From assembly GCA_905209135.1 (NCBI GenBank), contig CAJLRT010000082.1, positions 1 to 5,810 of the forward strand: a DNA stretch of 5,810 nucleotides. The letters run 5' to 3'. Source of the DNA: an uncultured Eubacteriales bacterium. GTDB taxonomy: Bacteria; Bacillota; Clostridia; Oscillospirales; UMGS1783. Below are positions 1 to 5,810 of this stretch, in pieces. Under the pieces are notes generated by a model, which saw nothing but the letters and a program-made list of their open reading frames with translations, did not search any database and was not told where the DNA came from. The number at the start of each line of letters is the position of its first letter. Within the stretch, counting starts at the first letter, position 1. The position numbers and the translations under genes are program-made.

Positions 1-1
1 C

Positions 2-820
2 GTCTGCTTACTGACCGTGCTGATCAGCCCCCGCGGCAACGGGCTTGTGATCGTGGCGACCGCCATGGTTTTGACGGTGATTTCCGTTTTCCCGGTCTTT
101 AATTACAGAACTGTCTCGGTGTTTTCACAGGTCGTGCGCGCGGAAAATATCATGAAGAGAAACGGTATGCTGGAAAACGGCGCCATCACCGCCCCGGCGG
201 AAATTTCGGAGACGGACAGAATCGAGCTGTCCCGCGCCGTGCAGTATATCGCGGACAGCGGCGAAACGGAGATGGCCGCCTGGCTTCCGCCCGGCTTTGC
301 CTTTGAAAGCGACTACAAAACGGTGTTCGGCGTGGCGGGCGAGTTCAGCGCGGACACGCCGGCCGACGCAAACAGCAAGGTGCTCGTGGGCGCGCTCTCG
401 AACAAAGTGTACAGCGCAAGCGGCTATGACTATGTCCTGGTAAATTCTACAACCTATAATTTTTTCAATTTTTCCATGGATAATATAATCGGCGAAAACG
501 GGACGTACAGCGTGCGCTTTGTCAGCGACCCGCAGCAGCGCACGCTCCGGTGCGTCATACAGCGCGACGGCGAGCAGATCGCCGACCGTGACCTGTCGTT
601 TTACCTGAGCAGAATCGTCGGCTACCTGGAGCAGAACGCCGAGGAGGAGGGCGCGGCCGTCTCCGTTCCCGACACCTATATGACGGTTGTCATCAGCGGC
701 GACGGGGTGCGCCTGAAAGTGGTGCTCAAGCACGTGACCGCCTCCGCCGCCGACCGCGAATACGGCTACCTGACCACGGCGCTTACGGATACGATTCTAT
801 TTTCTGAAAGTGATGAATAA
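2..820 (+). CDS. DUF4153-like membrane protein, C-terminal part (5' end outside window)
   Basis: The reading frame is open from base 2 to the TAA at 818-820, giving 272 residues. The GTG at 17 is only an internal codon, so the true start lies upstream. Fragment residues about 1-9 are hydrophobic, and residues 15-33 (from LVIVATAMV to PVF) form a clear transmembrane helix. The rest is soluble and mostly polar. The stretch after the helix, with SVFSQVVRAENIMKRNGML, then the ENG and ISETDR segments and later LPPGFAFESDYKTVFG, resembles from memory the region after the last helix of DUF4153 proteins of Clostridia. That family has many membrane helices and no firmly known biochemical role. The tail is likely a sensor-like or interaction domain, but this is inference. 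The DUF1292 gene follows after 18 bases, so co-transcription is likely. Residues 147-163 are encoded by an AT-rich patch. Family assignment is moderately sure; function is unknown. Confidence 0.75.
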   Translation, partial: VCLLTVLISPRGNGLVIVATAMVLTVISVFPVFNYRTVSVFSQVVRAENIMKRNGMLENGAITAPAEISETDRIELSRAVQYIADSGETEMAAWLPPGFAFESDYKTVFGVAGEFSADTPADANSKVLVGALSNKVYSASGYDYVLVNSTTYNFFNFSMDNIIGENGTYSVRFVSDPQQRTLRCVIQRDGEQIADRDLSFYLSRIVGYLEQNAEEEGAAVSVPDTYMTVVISGDGVRLKVVLKHVTASAADREYGYLTTALTDTILFSESDE

Positions 821-838
821 AAATTTGGAGGAATACAA

Positions 839-1132
839 ATGAGCGAAGAATATGGGAATGATATCATCAGCCTGATGGATGAGGAAGGGAACGAAACAGA
901 GTACGAAATGATCGACGCGGTCGAACTGGACGGCCAGACCTATGTGGCGCTGCTGCCGCTGTATGAGAACCCCGAGGACATCGTGGAGGAGGACTACCAG
1001 GTCGTCATCCTCAAAATGGTGGAGGAGGACGGCGAGGAAATCCTGCTCACCATCAACGATGAGGCCGAGTTCGACGCGGTCTGGCAGGCGTTTGAGGACC
1101 GCCTGAGCGACGAGTACGAAATCATCAACTGA
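839..1132 (+). CDS. DUF1292 family small acidic protein (YrzB-like)
   Basis: This encodes 97 residues starting at ATG 839, with a GGAGG ribosome binding site at 827-831 and a seven-base spacer. The protein is very acidic and has the typical DUF1292 layout: an N-terminal segment ISLMDEEGNETEYEMID, a beta-rich middle (LDGQTYVALLPLYENPED, then YQVVILKMVEEDGEEILLTI) and a C-terminal helix (EFDAVWQAFEDRLSDEYE). The length is normal for the family. DUF1292 proteins are widespread in Firmicutes, for example YrzB of Bacillus subtilis. They often sit near alaS, yrzL and yrrK genes, and their role is not established. Here the upstream neighbour is a DUF4153-like gene, and the stop codon is followed within four bases by the 6S RNA stem. 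No terminator separates the two, so the first terminator after this gene is the one at 1341-1367. The family call is firm; the cellular role is unknown. Confidence 0.92.
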   Translation: MSEEYGNDIISLMDEEGNETEYEMIDAVELDGQTYVALLPLYENPEDIVEEDYQVVILKMVEEDGEEILLTINDEAEFDAVWQAFEDRLSDEYEIIN

Positions 1133-1135
1133 GCT

Positions 1136-1326
1136 TTTCCTGCCCTGTTCGAGGACTCCGGGTTATTTAAACCTACACTACTTTGAAGGGAATCCGCGTT
1201 CTGTGGAGAGCGCGCAGGCCTCCCGGCGACCTGTCGCCGGACGTTGGAAGCCCATTACCTCCACGACAGGATACCCACCTGCTTCGGCGGGTTAAACATT
1301 GCCGGGGAATACGGCAGGGCGGGGAA
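1136..1326 (+). ncRNA. ssrS: 6S RNA (regulator of housekeeping RNA polymerase)
   Basis: 6S RNA mimics an open promoter, binds RNA polymerase carrying the housekeeping sigma factor and lowers its activity, mostly in stationary phase. The predicted fold is a long rod with a central bubble, as in the family. The ends 1136-1147 and 1315-1326 pair over 12 base pairs, including two G-U pairs. The family-like UGUUCG element sits at the top of this stem on the 5' side. A second helix joins 1156-1161 to 1302-1307. The large bubble follows (about 1162-1187 and 1277-1301). Its 3' arm holds a small hairpin, 1277-1282 with 1287-1292, capped by UUCG. Above the bubble, 1188-1195 pairs with 1269-1276 (one mismatch) and 1203-1208 with 1259-1264. 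The apex is a 7-base-pair hairpin, 1223-1229 with 1234-1240. Length (about 190) and a terminator just downstream also fit. Exact ends are inferred from pairing. The promoter is unclear: the best candidate lies inside the DUF1292 gene (TTGAGG 1092-1097, TACGAA 1115-1120), and it is weak. Confidence 0.88.
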
Positions 1327-1340
1327 TTGAATGCATGTAT

Positions 1341-1367
1341 GCGCCGGAGTCGCCTCCGGCGCTTTTT
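1341..1367 (+). terminator. Rho-independent terminator after the 6S RNA
   Basis: A perfect 9-base-pair GC-rich stem, GCGCCGGAG at 1341-1349 with CTCCGGCGC at 1354-1362, is closed by the loop TCGC and followed by five T at 1363-1367. It lies 14 bases after the 6S closing stem. It probably ends 6S transcription and any read-through from the DUF4153-DUF1292 unit, and it isolates proS from the upstream genes. Confidence 0.93.
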
Positions 1368-1473
1368 GCCGGCCCTAATATATACTAATAGTATAATTAT
1401 ATAATAAATATACTGTTTTTGCCCATCGAATCCCACCGCTGCGGCTCTGCGCCGCGCTTCGGATAAAATGTGC
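1368..1473. other. Intergenic spacer between 6S terminator and proS promoter
   Basis: No gene is visible here. The first half (about 1375-1414) is strikingly AT-rich against its GC-rich surroundings and contains TATAAT twice (1392-1397 and 1400-1405), but neither copy has a matching -35 box at normal spacing. The second half (about 1421-1460) is GC-rich, with a possible small hairpin GCGGC-TCTGC-GCCGC at 1441-1455 that has no T-run behind it. No T-box signature or other riboswitch could be recognised. The AT-rich part could act as an upstream activating element or a regulator site for proS, but that is inference. Confidence 0.5.
1381..1395. repeat. Short inverted repeat in AT-rich spacer
   Basis: TATACT at 1381-1386 and AGTATA at 1390-1395 form a perfect 6-3-6 inverted repeat. 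A further TATACT lies at 1409-1414. In AT-rich DNA such symmetry can arise by chance. It could also be a protein-binding site about 80 bases upstream of the proS -35 box. No regulator can be named. Confidence 0.4.
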
Positions 1474-1502
1474 TTGCAACGCGCAGCTTTCTTTAGTATA
1501 AT
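1474..1502 (+). promoter_or_regulatory. Predicted sigma-A-type promoter of proS
   Basis: TTGCAA at 1474-1479 is a good -35 box, followed by exactly 17 bases and a perfect -10 box TATAAT at 1497-1502. Transcription should start near 1509, giving a leader of only about 30 bases before the proS ATG. It is placed correctly downstream of the 6S terminator. Confidence 0.8.
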
Positions 1503-1527
1503 AAAACGAAACGGGACAATCGTGAAT

Positions 1528-1532
1528 GGAGG
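1528..1532 (+). promoter_or_regulatory. Ribosome binding site that fixes the proS start
   Basis: GGAGG lies seven bases upstream of ATG 1540. It decides in favour of this start over the in-frame ATG at 1468, which has no such site and lies before the predicted transcription start. Confidence 0.88.
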
Positions 1533-1539
1533 CGCAGGT

Positions 1540-2976
1540 ATGGCAAAGGAAAAACTCGTCCGTGAGATTACGTCCATGGACGTGGATTTCGCGCAGTGGT
1601 ACACTGATATTGTAAAAAAGGCGGATTTGATCGACTATTCGAGCGTCCGGGGCTGTATGGTCTTCCGGCCGTACGGATATGCGATCTGGGAGAATATCCA
1701 GCACATCTTGGACGGCAAGTTCAAGCAGACGGGGCATGAAAACGTGTACATGCCCATGTTCATCCCCGAATCCCTTTTGCAGCGGGAAAAAGATCACGTG
1801 GAGGGCTTTGCGCCCGAAGTCGCCTGGGTGACCCACGGGGGCAGCGAAAAGCTGGCCGAGCGCCTGTGCGTGCGGCCTACTTCGGAGACGCTGTTCTGCG
1901 AACACTATAAGAATATCATACAGTCCTGGCGCGACCTGCCCAAGCTCTACAACCAGTGGTGCAGCGTTGTGCGCTGGGAAAAGACGACCCGGCCGTTCCT
2001 GCGCAACTGCGAGTTTTTGTGGCAGGAGGGGCACACCATGCACGCCACGGCCGAGGAGGCGATGGAGGAGACCATCCGCATGCTCAACGTGTATGCGGAC
2101 TTTGTGGAAAACTATCTGTCCATCCCCGTTATCAAGGGCCGCAAGACCGACAGCGAGAAGTTTGCCGGCGCGGAGGCGACCTTTACCATCGAGCCCATGA
2201 TGCACGACGGCAAGGCCCTGCAGGGCGGCACCTCCCACTACTTCGGCGACGGCTTCGCCCGCGCGTTTGAAATTACCTATCTCGACAAGCAGAACACCCT
2301 GCAGCACCCCTTCCAGACCTCCTGGGGCATGTCCACCCGCATTATGGGCGCGATCATCATGACCCACGGGGACGACAACGGACTGATCCTGCCCCCGGCG
2401 GTCGCGCCGGTGCAGGTCGTCGTCATTCCCGTCGCCCAGCACAAGCCGGGCGTGCTGGACAAGGCGGCCGAACTGCTGGGAACGCTGCAGGCGGCGGGAA
2501 TCCGGGCCAAGGCGGACACGTCCGACCAGAGCCCGGGCTGGAAATATGCCGAGTATGAAATGAAGGGCGTGCCCCTGCGCCTTGAAGTCGGGCCGCGCGA
2601 TATTGAAAACGGCCAGTGCGTGCTCGTGCGCCGCGACACGGGCGAGAAAATCACCGTCGGCGAAGCGGACCTCGCCGCGACGGCGGAACGCCTGCTCGGC
2701 CAGATCCGGGAAAACCTGTTTGAAACGGCCCGCCAGCGCCGCGATACCCGCATCTACGACGCGCAGACGCTGGACCAGGCCAAGCGGATTGCGGACGAGA
2801 AGCCCGGCTTTATCCGCGCCATGTGGTGCGGCGATCCCGCCTGCGAGCAGGCCATGAAAGACGTGGCCAGCGTGTCCTCCCGGTGCATCCCCTTCGAGGG
2901 CGAGCCGGTGGGCGATGTGTGCGCCGTGTGCGGCAAGCCCGCAAAGCACCTCGTCTACTGGGGCAAGGCGTATTGA
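1540..2976 (+). CDS. proS: Prolyl-tRNA synthetase (proline--tRNA ligase), insertion-free type with C-terminal zinc site
   Basis: This cytoplasmic class II aminoacyl-tRNA synthetase activates proline with ATP and loads it on tRNA-Pro. It has 478 residues from ATG 1540. Motif 1 lies near residues 44-75 ([11 protein letters not shown] to [10 protein letters not shown]). RPTSET at 112-117 is the conserved TXE-type proline-binding element. Motif 2 spans about 138-155 (YNQW to [13 protein letters not shown]). Motif 3 includes GMSTR at 263-267. The anticodon-binding domain starts near 285 ([10 protein letters not shown]) and runs to about 390. The C-terminal domain has four cysteines in zinc-site spacing (430, 435, 461 and 464) and ends in Tyr, as usual for the archaeal/eukaryotic-like form also found in Thermus, Mycoplasma and many Clostridia. 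The long editing insertion between motifs 2 and 3, typical of the E. coli form, is absent, so removal of mischarged alanine would need a separate protein. The gene has its own promoter and terminator and appears monocistronic. No T-box is seen in front of it. Confidence 0.97.
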   Translation: MAKEKLVREITSMDVDFAQWYTDIVKKADLIDYSSVRGCMVFRPYGYAIWENIQHILDGKFKQTGHENVYMPMFIPESLLQREKDHVEGFAPEVAWVTHGGSEKLAERLCVRPTSETLFCEHYKNIIQSWRDLPKLYNQWCSVVRWEKTTRPFLRNCEFLWQEGHTMHATAEEAMEETIRMLNVYADFVENYLSIPVIKGRKTDSEKFAGAEATFTIEPMMHDGKALQGGTSHYFGDGFARAFEITYLDKQNTLQHPFQTSWGMSTRIMGAIIMTHGDDNGLILPPAVAPVQVVVIPVAQHKPGVLDKAAELLGTLQAAGIRAKADTSDQSPGWKYAEYEMKGVPLRLEVGPRDIENGQCVLVRRDTGEKITVGEADLAATAERLLGQIRENLFETARQRRDTRIYDAQTLDQAKRIADEKPGFIRAMWCGDPACEQAMKDVASVSSRCIPFEGEPVGDVCAVCGKPAKHLVYWGKAY

Positions 2977-2991
2977 GAACAGAAAAACACC

Positions 2992-3024
2992 GCGGCCGCG
3001 CTCGTGAGAGCGCGGCCGCTTTTT
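2992..3024 (+). terminator. Rho-independent terminator of proS, probably bidirectional
   Basis: A perfect 12-base-pair stem, GCGGCCGCGCTC at 2992-3003 with its complement at 3008-3019, has loop GTGA and five T at 3020-3024. It begins 15 bases after the proS stop. On the minus strand the same hairpin is followed, after a few bases, by a T-run (complement of the A-run at 2983-2987). It can therefore also stop transcription arriving from the convergent mfd-reductase unit. Confidence 0.93.
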
Positions 3025-3090
3025 ATTCCCGCGTGGTAAAGCCGGATTCGGCGCCGTTTTTCTGCTCCGGGCTGCCGCCCGCCGGCCGGG

Positions 3091-3936
3091 CTATCCGTGC
3101 GAAAGGGGCGCCGGCTGTTTGCCGTCTATATCCGTAAACCCGTATTCCCGCGCCGCCTTCGCCGCGATCTGTATGCTTCCGGTTTTCTCCATGCGCCGCT
3201 CGTCGCAGGCGAGCGCGCAGATGGCTCTGCCGGTAAACTCGGGCGATTCCGAGTTGGAAAGATCAAAGTACGCCGCCGCCCGCAGGACGCTTTCCGTGCG
3301 GACAAGGCCGGGATAAACCGTGATTACGCAGATACCGTAGCCGCGCAGTTCATGGGCCATCGCCCGCGTCATCTGGTTTGTGGCGGTTTTTGCCATCGCG
3401 TAGGCGACGCCTTTGTCCGTTTCGTCCGCCGCCCAGAAGGACAGGTTGAAAATAGCGCCGCCCGCGTCCAGCATGTGCGGCACTGCGAACCGGCTTGTCA
3501 TGTAATGCGCCCGCACGCCGGCCGCCATCATGTTGTCGTAGCGGGAAGCGGGCGCGTCCCAGAATCCGCGCTCTTCCCAGAACGGCGTGCCGTCGCTGTA
3601 ATATTCATAGCCGCCCCAGACGTTGTTGACGAGAATGTCAATGCGCCCGCGGTCTCGGACGACGGTATCGACGGCGTTTTGCGTCTGCGCGTCGTCCGTA
3701 TGGTCGCACCGGATGGCGCGGCCGAACCCGCCCGCGTCCCGTATGGCCTGTTCCGTCTGCGCCAGCGAGCCGGGCAGGGGAGTCCCTTCAAATTCGTTTA
3801 CTGTCCGGCCGGTAAAATACACGGCCGCGCCCGCCTTTGCCAGGGCGACGGCGATCCCTTTGCCGAGTCCCCGCGTCGCGCCGGTGACAAGGGCCGTCCT
3901 GCCCTGCAGGGGGCGTCCGCATGCGGCGTGCGTCAT
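3091..3936 (-). CDS. Short-chain dehydrogenase/reductase, DHRS1-like, substrate unknown
   Basis: This 281-residue NAD(P)(H)-dependent oxidoreductase has a single Rossmann fold of the classical SDR family. The cofactor motif is TGATRGLG at 18-25. An Arg in YFTGRT (44) after the second strand suggests NADP(H). NNVWGG at 104-109 replaces the usual NNAG. The catalytic set is present: Ser166 (in NLSFWAA), Tyr179 and Lys183 (YAMAK). PGLVRTE at 209-215 is the usual post-catalytic segment. The segments FWDAPASRYDNMM, HYMTSRFA and REYGFTDIDGKQP resemble DHRS1-type reductases from memory. No signal peptide or membrane helix is seen, so it is probably cytosolic. The start at 3936 is chosen because the SDR fold begins there, AAGGAG lies eight bases upstream, and the ATG overlaps the mfd stop as ATGA. 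The frame runs open further upstream, but only as a shadow of mfd. Co-expression with mfd is likely, while a functional link to repair is not shown. The family call is firm; the substrate cannot be told. Confidence 0.93.
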   Translation of the reverse strand: MTHAACGRPLQGRTALVTGATRGLGKGIAVALAKAGAAVYFTGRTVNEFEGTPLPGSLAQTEQAIRDAGGFGRAIRCDHTDDAQTQNAVDTVVRDRGRIDILVNNVWGGYEYYSDGTPFWEERGFWDAPASRYDNMMAAGVRAHYMTSRFAVPHMLDAGGAIFNLSFWAADETDKGVAYAMAKTATNQMTRAMAHELRGYGICVITVYPGLVRTESVLRAAAYFDLSNSESPEFTGRAICALACDERRMEKTGSIQIAAKAAREYGFTDIDGKQPAPLSHG

Positions 3937-5810
3937 GTTTCGTTCTCCTTTGCGCCGTCTGCAAGCTCTTTCAGCTTTTTCGCCACCGCCTTCGCCGTGC
4001 GCACCGGGTCGCCCTCGTGCCGGTAGGATAGGCAGGGCTTGGCGCCCGCGCTGTAATACATCTTCCCGCCGAAAGCGGAGACGGTGGCGGCGATTTTTTC
4101 TATGTTGTTGTCCGCCATGTAGAACTGCAGCAGTCTGTCCGCCTGCGTGAGTTCGACCACGCCGGCCGCCGAGCACTGGGCGCGGATGAGGGCGACGTCG
4201 ATCAGGTCCAGCACCTCTGCGGGCGGTTCGCCGAACCGGTCGCACAGTTCGTCAATGATATCGGAGCAGTCGGCCTCCTCCGCAATGCCGGAGATTTTTT
4301 TATAGATATCCACGCGCAGGAAGGCGCTTTCAATGTACGTGTCCGGGATATAGGCATTTACCCTTATGTCGACGGTGCACTCGCTCGGCCGGCTGACAAG
4401 CTCGCCCTTTTCCTCTGCAATGGCGCGGCTGAGAAGCTGCATGTACATGTCGTACCCGACGCTGTCCATGTGCCCGTGCTGCTGCGCGCCGAGCAGGTTG
4501 CCCGCGCCGCGTATCTGCAGGTCGCGCATGGCCAGCTTGAAGCCGGAGCCGAACTCGGTGTATTCCCGGATCGCGTCGAGCCTGCGCCGTCCGTCCTCGC
4601 TGAGCGCCTTGCCCTTGCGGTAGGTGAAGTATGCGTATGCATGCTTGTAGCTGCGCCCCACGCGCCCGCGGATCTGGTGCAGCTGGGCAAGCCCCAGCCG
4701 GTCCGCGTCCTCGATGACGAGGGTGTTGGCGTTGGCGACGTCCACGCCCGTCTCAATGATGGTGGTGCAGACCAGCACGTCGATCTCCCCCTCGATCATG
4801 CGGTCCCAGATGGTGGCGAGCTCCTCTTTGCTCATCTGTCCGTGGGCCACCTCCACCGTCGCCTCCGGCAGGGCGCGCTGGATGCGGTCCGCCGTGCGGT
4901 ATATCGTCTCGACCCGGTTGTACAGGTAGTAGCACTGCCCGCCCCGGCCGAGCTCACGGCGCAGCGCGTCCATGAGAATGCCCTCGTCGTACTCCAGCAC
5001 ATAGGTGGAGATGGGGTGCCGGTCCAGCGGCGGCTCTTCGAGCACGGACATGTCCCGTATGCCGGCCAGCGCCATGTTCAGGGTGCGGGGTATGGGCGTG
5101 GCGGTCAGCGTCAGCACGTCTACGGTCTTGGTCAGCTCTTTCAGGTTCTCCTTGTGCGATACGCCGAAGCGCTGTTCCTCGTCCACAATCAGCAGGCCCA
5201 GGTCCTTGAACTGGATGTCCTTCTGAATGATCCGGTGCGTGCCGACCAGGATGTCGATTTCCCCGCGCCGCAGCTTGCGCAGAATAACCTGCTGCTGCGC
5301 GGGCGTACGGAAGCGCGAGAGCAGTTCGGCGCGGACGGGATAGCCCTCGAACCTGCGCCGGATCGTATTGTAGTGCTGCCAGGCCAGCAGCGTGGTGGGC
5401 ACGAGCATGGCGACCTGCTTGCCGTCGAGAATGCATTTGAAAGCCGCGCGCAGGGCGACTTCCGTCTTGCCGAAGCCCACGTCGCCGCAGAGCAGGCGGT
5501 CCATGGGCGCCTGTTTTTCCATATCGGCCTTGATTTCCTCGGTGCATATGCGCTGGTCCTCGGTCTGCTCATATTCAAACGCGGCTTCAAATTCGCGCTG
5601 CCAGTCGCTGTCCGGAGAAAAGGCGAAGCCCTGGATTTTCTGGCGCTCGGCGTACAGGGCGATCAGCTGTTTGGCCAGGTCTTTTACATTGGCGCTCGCG
5701 CGGCTCTTGGCGCGGGCCCACTCGCCGGTTCCGAGCTTGTTGAGCTTGACCTTCACCTCGGGCGAAGCGCCGACGTATTTGGAAATCTGGTCGAACTGTC
5801 CGCAGGGGAT
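3933..5810 (-). CDS. mfd: Transcription-repair coupling factor Mfd, C-terminal part (5' end outside window)
   Basis: Mfd is an ATP-driven DNA translocase that pushes or removes RNA polymerase stalled at DNA damage and recruits UvrA for nucleotide excision repair. The frame is open to the right edge and 625 residues are visible. Full-length Mfd is about 1150, so the UvrB-like N-terminal half and most of the polymerase-binding domain are missing here. The fragment starts with the end of that domain ([12 protein letters not shown]). Counting from the GTG at 5756, the motor has Walker [10 protein letters not shown] at 91-99, DEEQ at 192-195, TATPIPRT at 218-225, [10 protein letters not shown] at 331-340 and GRVGRS at 364-369, so both RecA-like lobes look intact. 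[13 protein letters not shown] at 416-428 is the conserved segment after the motor. The C-terminal TRCF domain follows from about 460 to the end. The GTG at 5756 is not a start, since Mfd sequence continues upstream. The TGA stop overlaps the ATG of the reductase gene by four bases. Confidence 0.98.
   Translation of the reverse strand: MPCGQFDQISKYVGASPEVKVKLNKLGTGEWARAKSRASANVKDLAKQLIALYAERQKIQGFAFSPDSDWQREFEAAFEYEQTEDQRICTEEIKADMEKQAPMDRLLCGDVGFGKTEVALRAAFKCILDGKQVAMLVPTTLLAWQHYNTIRRRFEGYPVRAELLSRFRTPAQQQVILRKLRRGEIDILVGTHRIIQKDIQFKDLGLLIVDEEQRFGVSHKENLKELTKTVDVLTLTATPIPRTLNMALAGIRDMSVLEEPPLDRHPISTYVLEYDEGILMDALRRELGRGGQCYYLYNRVETIYRTADRIQRALPEATVEVAHGQMSKEELATIWDRMIEGEIDVLVCTTIIETGVDVANANTLVIEDADRLGLAQLHQIRGRVGRSYKHAYAYFTYRKGKALSEDGRRRLDAIREYTEFGSGFKLAMRDLQIRGAGNLLGAQQHGHMDSVGYDMYMQLLSRAIAEEKGELVSRPSECTVDIRVNAYIPDTYIESAFLRVDIYKKISGIAEEADCSDIIDELCDRFGEPPAEVLDLIDVALIRAQCSAAGVVELTQADRLLQFYMADNNIEKIAATVSAFGGKMYYSAGAKPCLSYRHEGDPVRTAKAVAKKLKELADGAKENET
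3945..3950 (-). promoter_or_regulatory. Ribosome binding site of the reductase gene, inside mfd
   Basis: On the minus strand AAGGAG lies eight bases before the ATG at 3936-3934, within the last codons of mfd. It supports the short reductase start and reinitiation or coupled translation after mfd. Confidence 0.85.

Noticed and set aside
1183..1404. Small open frames on both strands across the 6S RNA and its terminator
   Set aside because: They run through a well-folded RNA and a terminator hairpin, lack good ribosome binding sites and show no protein family features.
1425..1450. tRNA-like T-loop fragment (TCGAATCCCACC) that might mark a tRNA remnant or attachment site
   Set aside because: The bases before it do not pair to make a T-stem, no other tRNA arm is present, and no mobile element or duplicated site is seen nearby.
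1441..1455. Small GC hairpin as a possible attenuator before proS
   Set aside because: It has only five base pairs, is not followed by a T-run, and lies upstream of the predicted proS transcription start.
1468..1539. Upstream in-frame ATG that would lengthen the prolyl-tRNA synthetase by 24 residues
   Set aside because: It lies before the predicted transcription start and next to the -35 box. GGAGG points to ATG 1540, where the family's normal N-terminus begins.
1375..2949. A 524-residue open frame on the minus strand opposite proS
   Set aside because: It is antisense to a clear prolyl-tRNA synthetase, rich in Ala, Gly, His and Arg as expected from the complement of GC-rich codons, and has no recognisable domain.
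3041..3061. Second possible terminator (GCCG-GATT-CGGC near a T-run)
   Set aside because: The four-base-pair stem is too short and is separated from the T-run. The strong hairpin at 2992-3024 is a much better terminator.
3097..4026. A 309-residue plus-strand frame opposite the reductase
   Set aside because: It is the antisense shadow of an intact SDR gene with no family features and no start signals.
3937..4245. Long N-terminal extension of the reductase frame
   Set aside because: The extension is Arg-, Gly- and Pro-rich and overlaps the mfd coding region in another frame. The SDR fold and a ribosome binding site support the start at 3936.

Overview
The window looks like chromosomal core DNA from a GC-rich Firmicute of the class Clostridia, perhaps an Oscillospiraceae/Ruminococcaceae-type gut bacterium. 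The grounds are GGAGG-type ribosome binding sites, a DUF1292 protein, a DUF4153-type membrane protein, an insertion-free prolyl-tRNA synthetase with a C-terminal zinc site, and a Firmicutes-style 6S RNA locus. The genus cannot be fixed from the sequence. Base composition is even and GC-rich, apart from one AT-rich spacer (about 1375-1414) and one AT-rich patch inside the first gene (about 441-490).

Left part, plus strand. The window opens inside a gene whose 272 visible residues resemble the C-terminal part of a DUF4153 membrane protein. Eighteen bases later comes a DUF1292 gene (839-1132). Almost directly after its stop lies a 191-base non-coding RNA with the full architecture of 6S RNA (ssrS), the small RNA that binds housekeeping RNA polymerase. 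A strong Rho-independent terminator (1341-1367) follows. After an AT-rich spacer with an inverted repeat, a good sigma-A-type promoter (TTGCAA-N17-TATAAT) drives proS (1540-2976), the prolyl-tRNA synthetase. A GC-rich hairpin with a T-run (2992-3024) ends proS.

Right part, minus strand, convergent to proS. The transcription-repair coupling factor gene mfd enters from the right edge and ends at 3933. Its stop codon overlaps the start codon of a short-chain dehydrogenase/reductase gene (3091-3936) of DHRS1-like type, so the two genes are probably translationally coupled. The terminator between proS and the reductase gene probably serves both directions.

Together these are housekeeping genes: tRNA charging, a global regulator of RNA polymerase and transcription-coupled repair, with a membrane protein, a small acidic protein and an oxidoreductase of unknown substrate. 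I see no mobile element, CRISPR array, tRNA, rRNA or defence system. I found no evidence of a new biological system. The most useful points are the 6S RNA packed against a coding region, the lack of a visible T-box before proS, and the mfd-reductase coupling.
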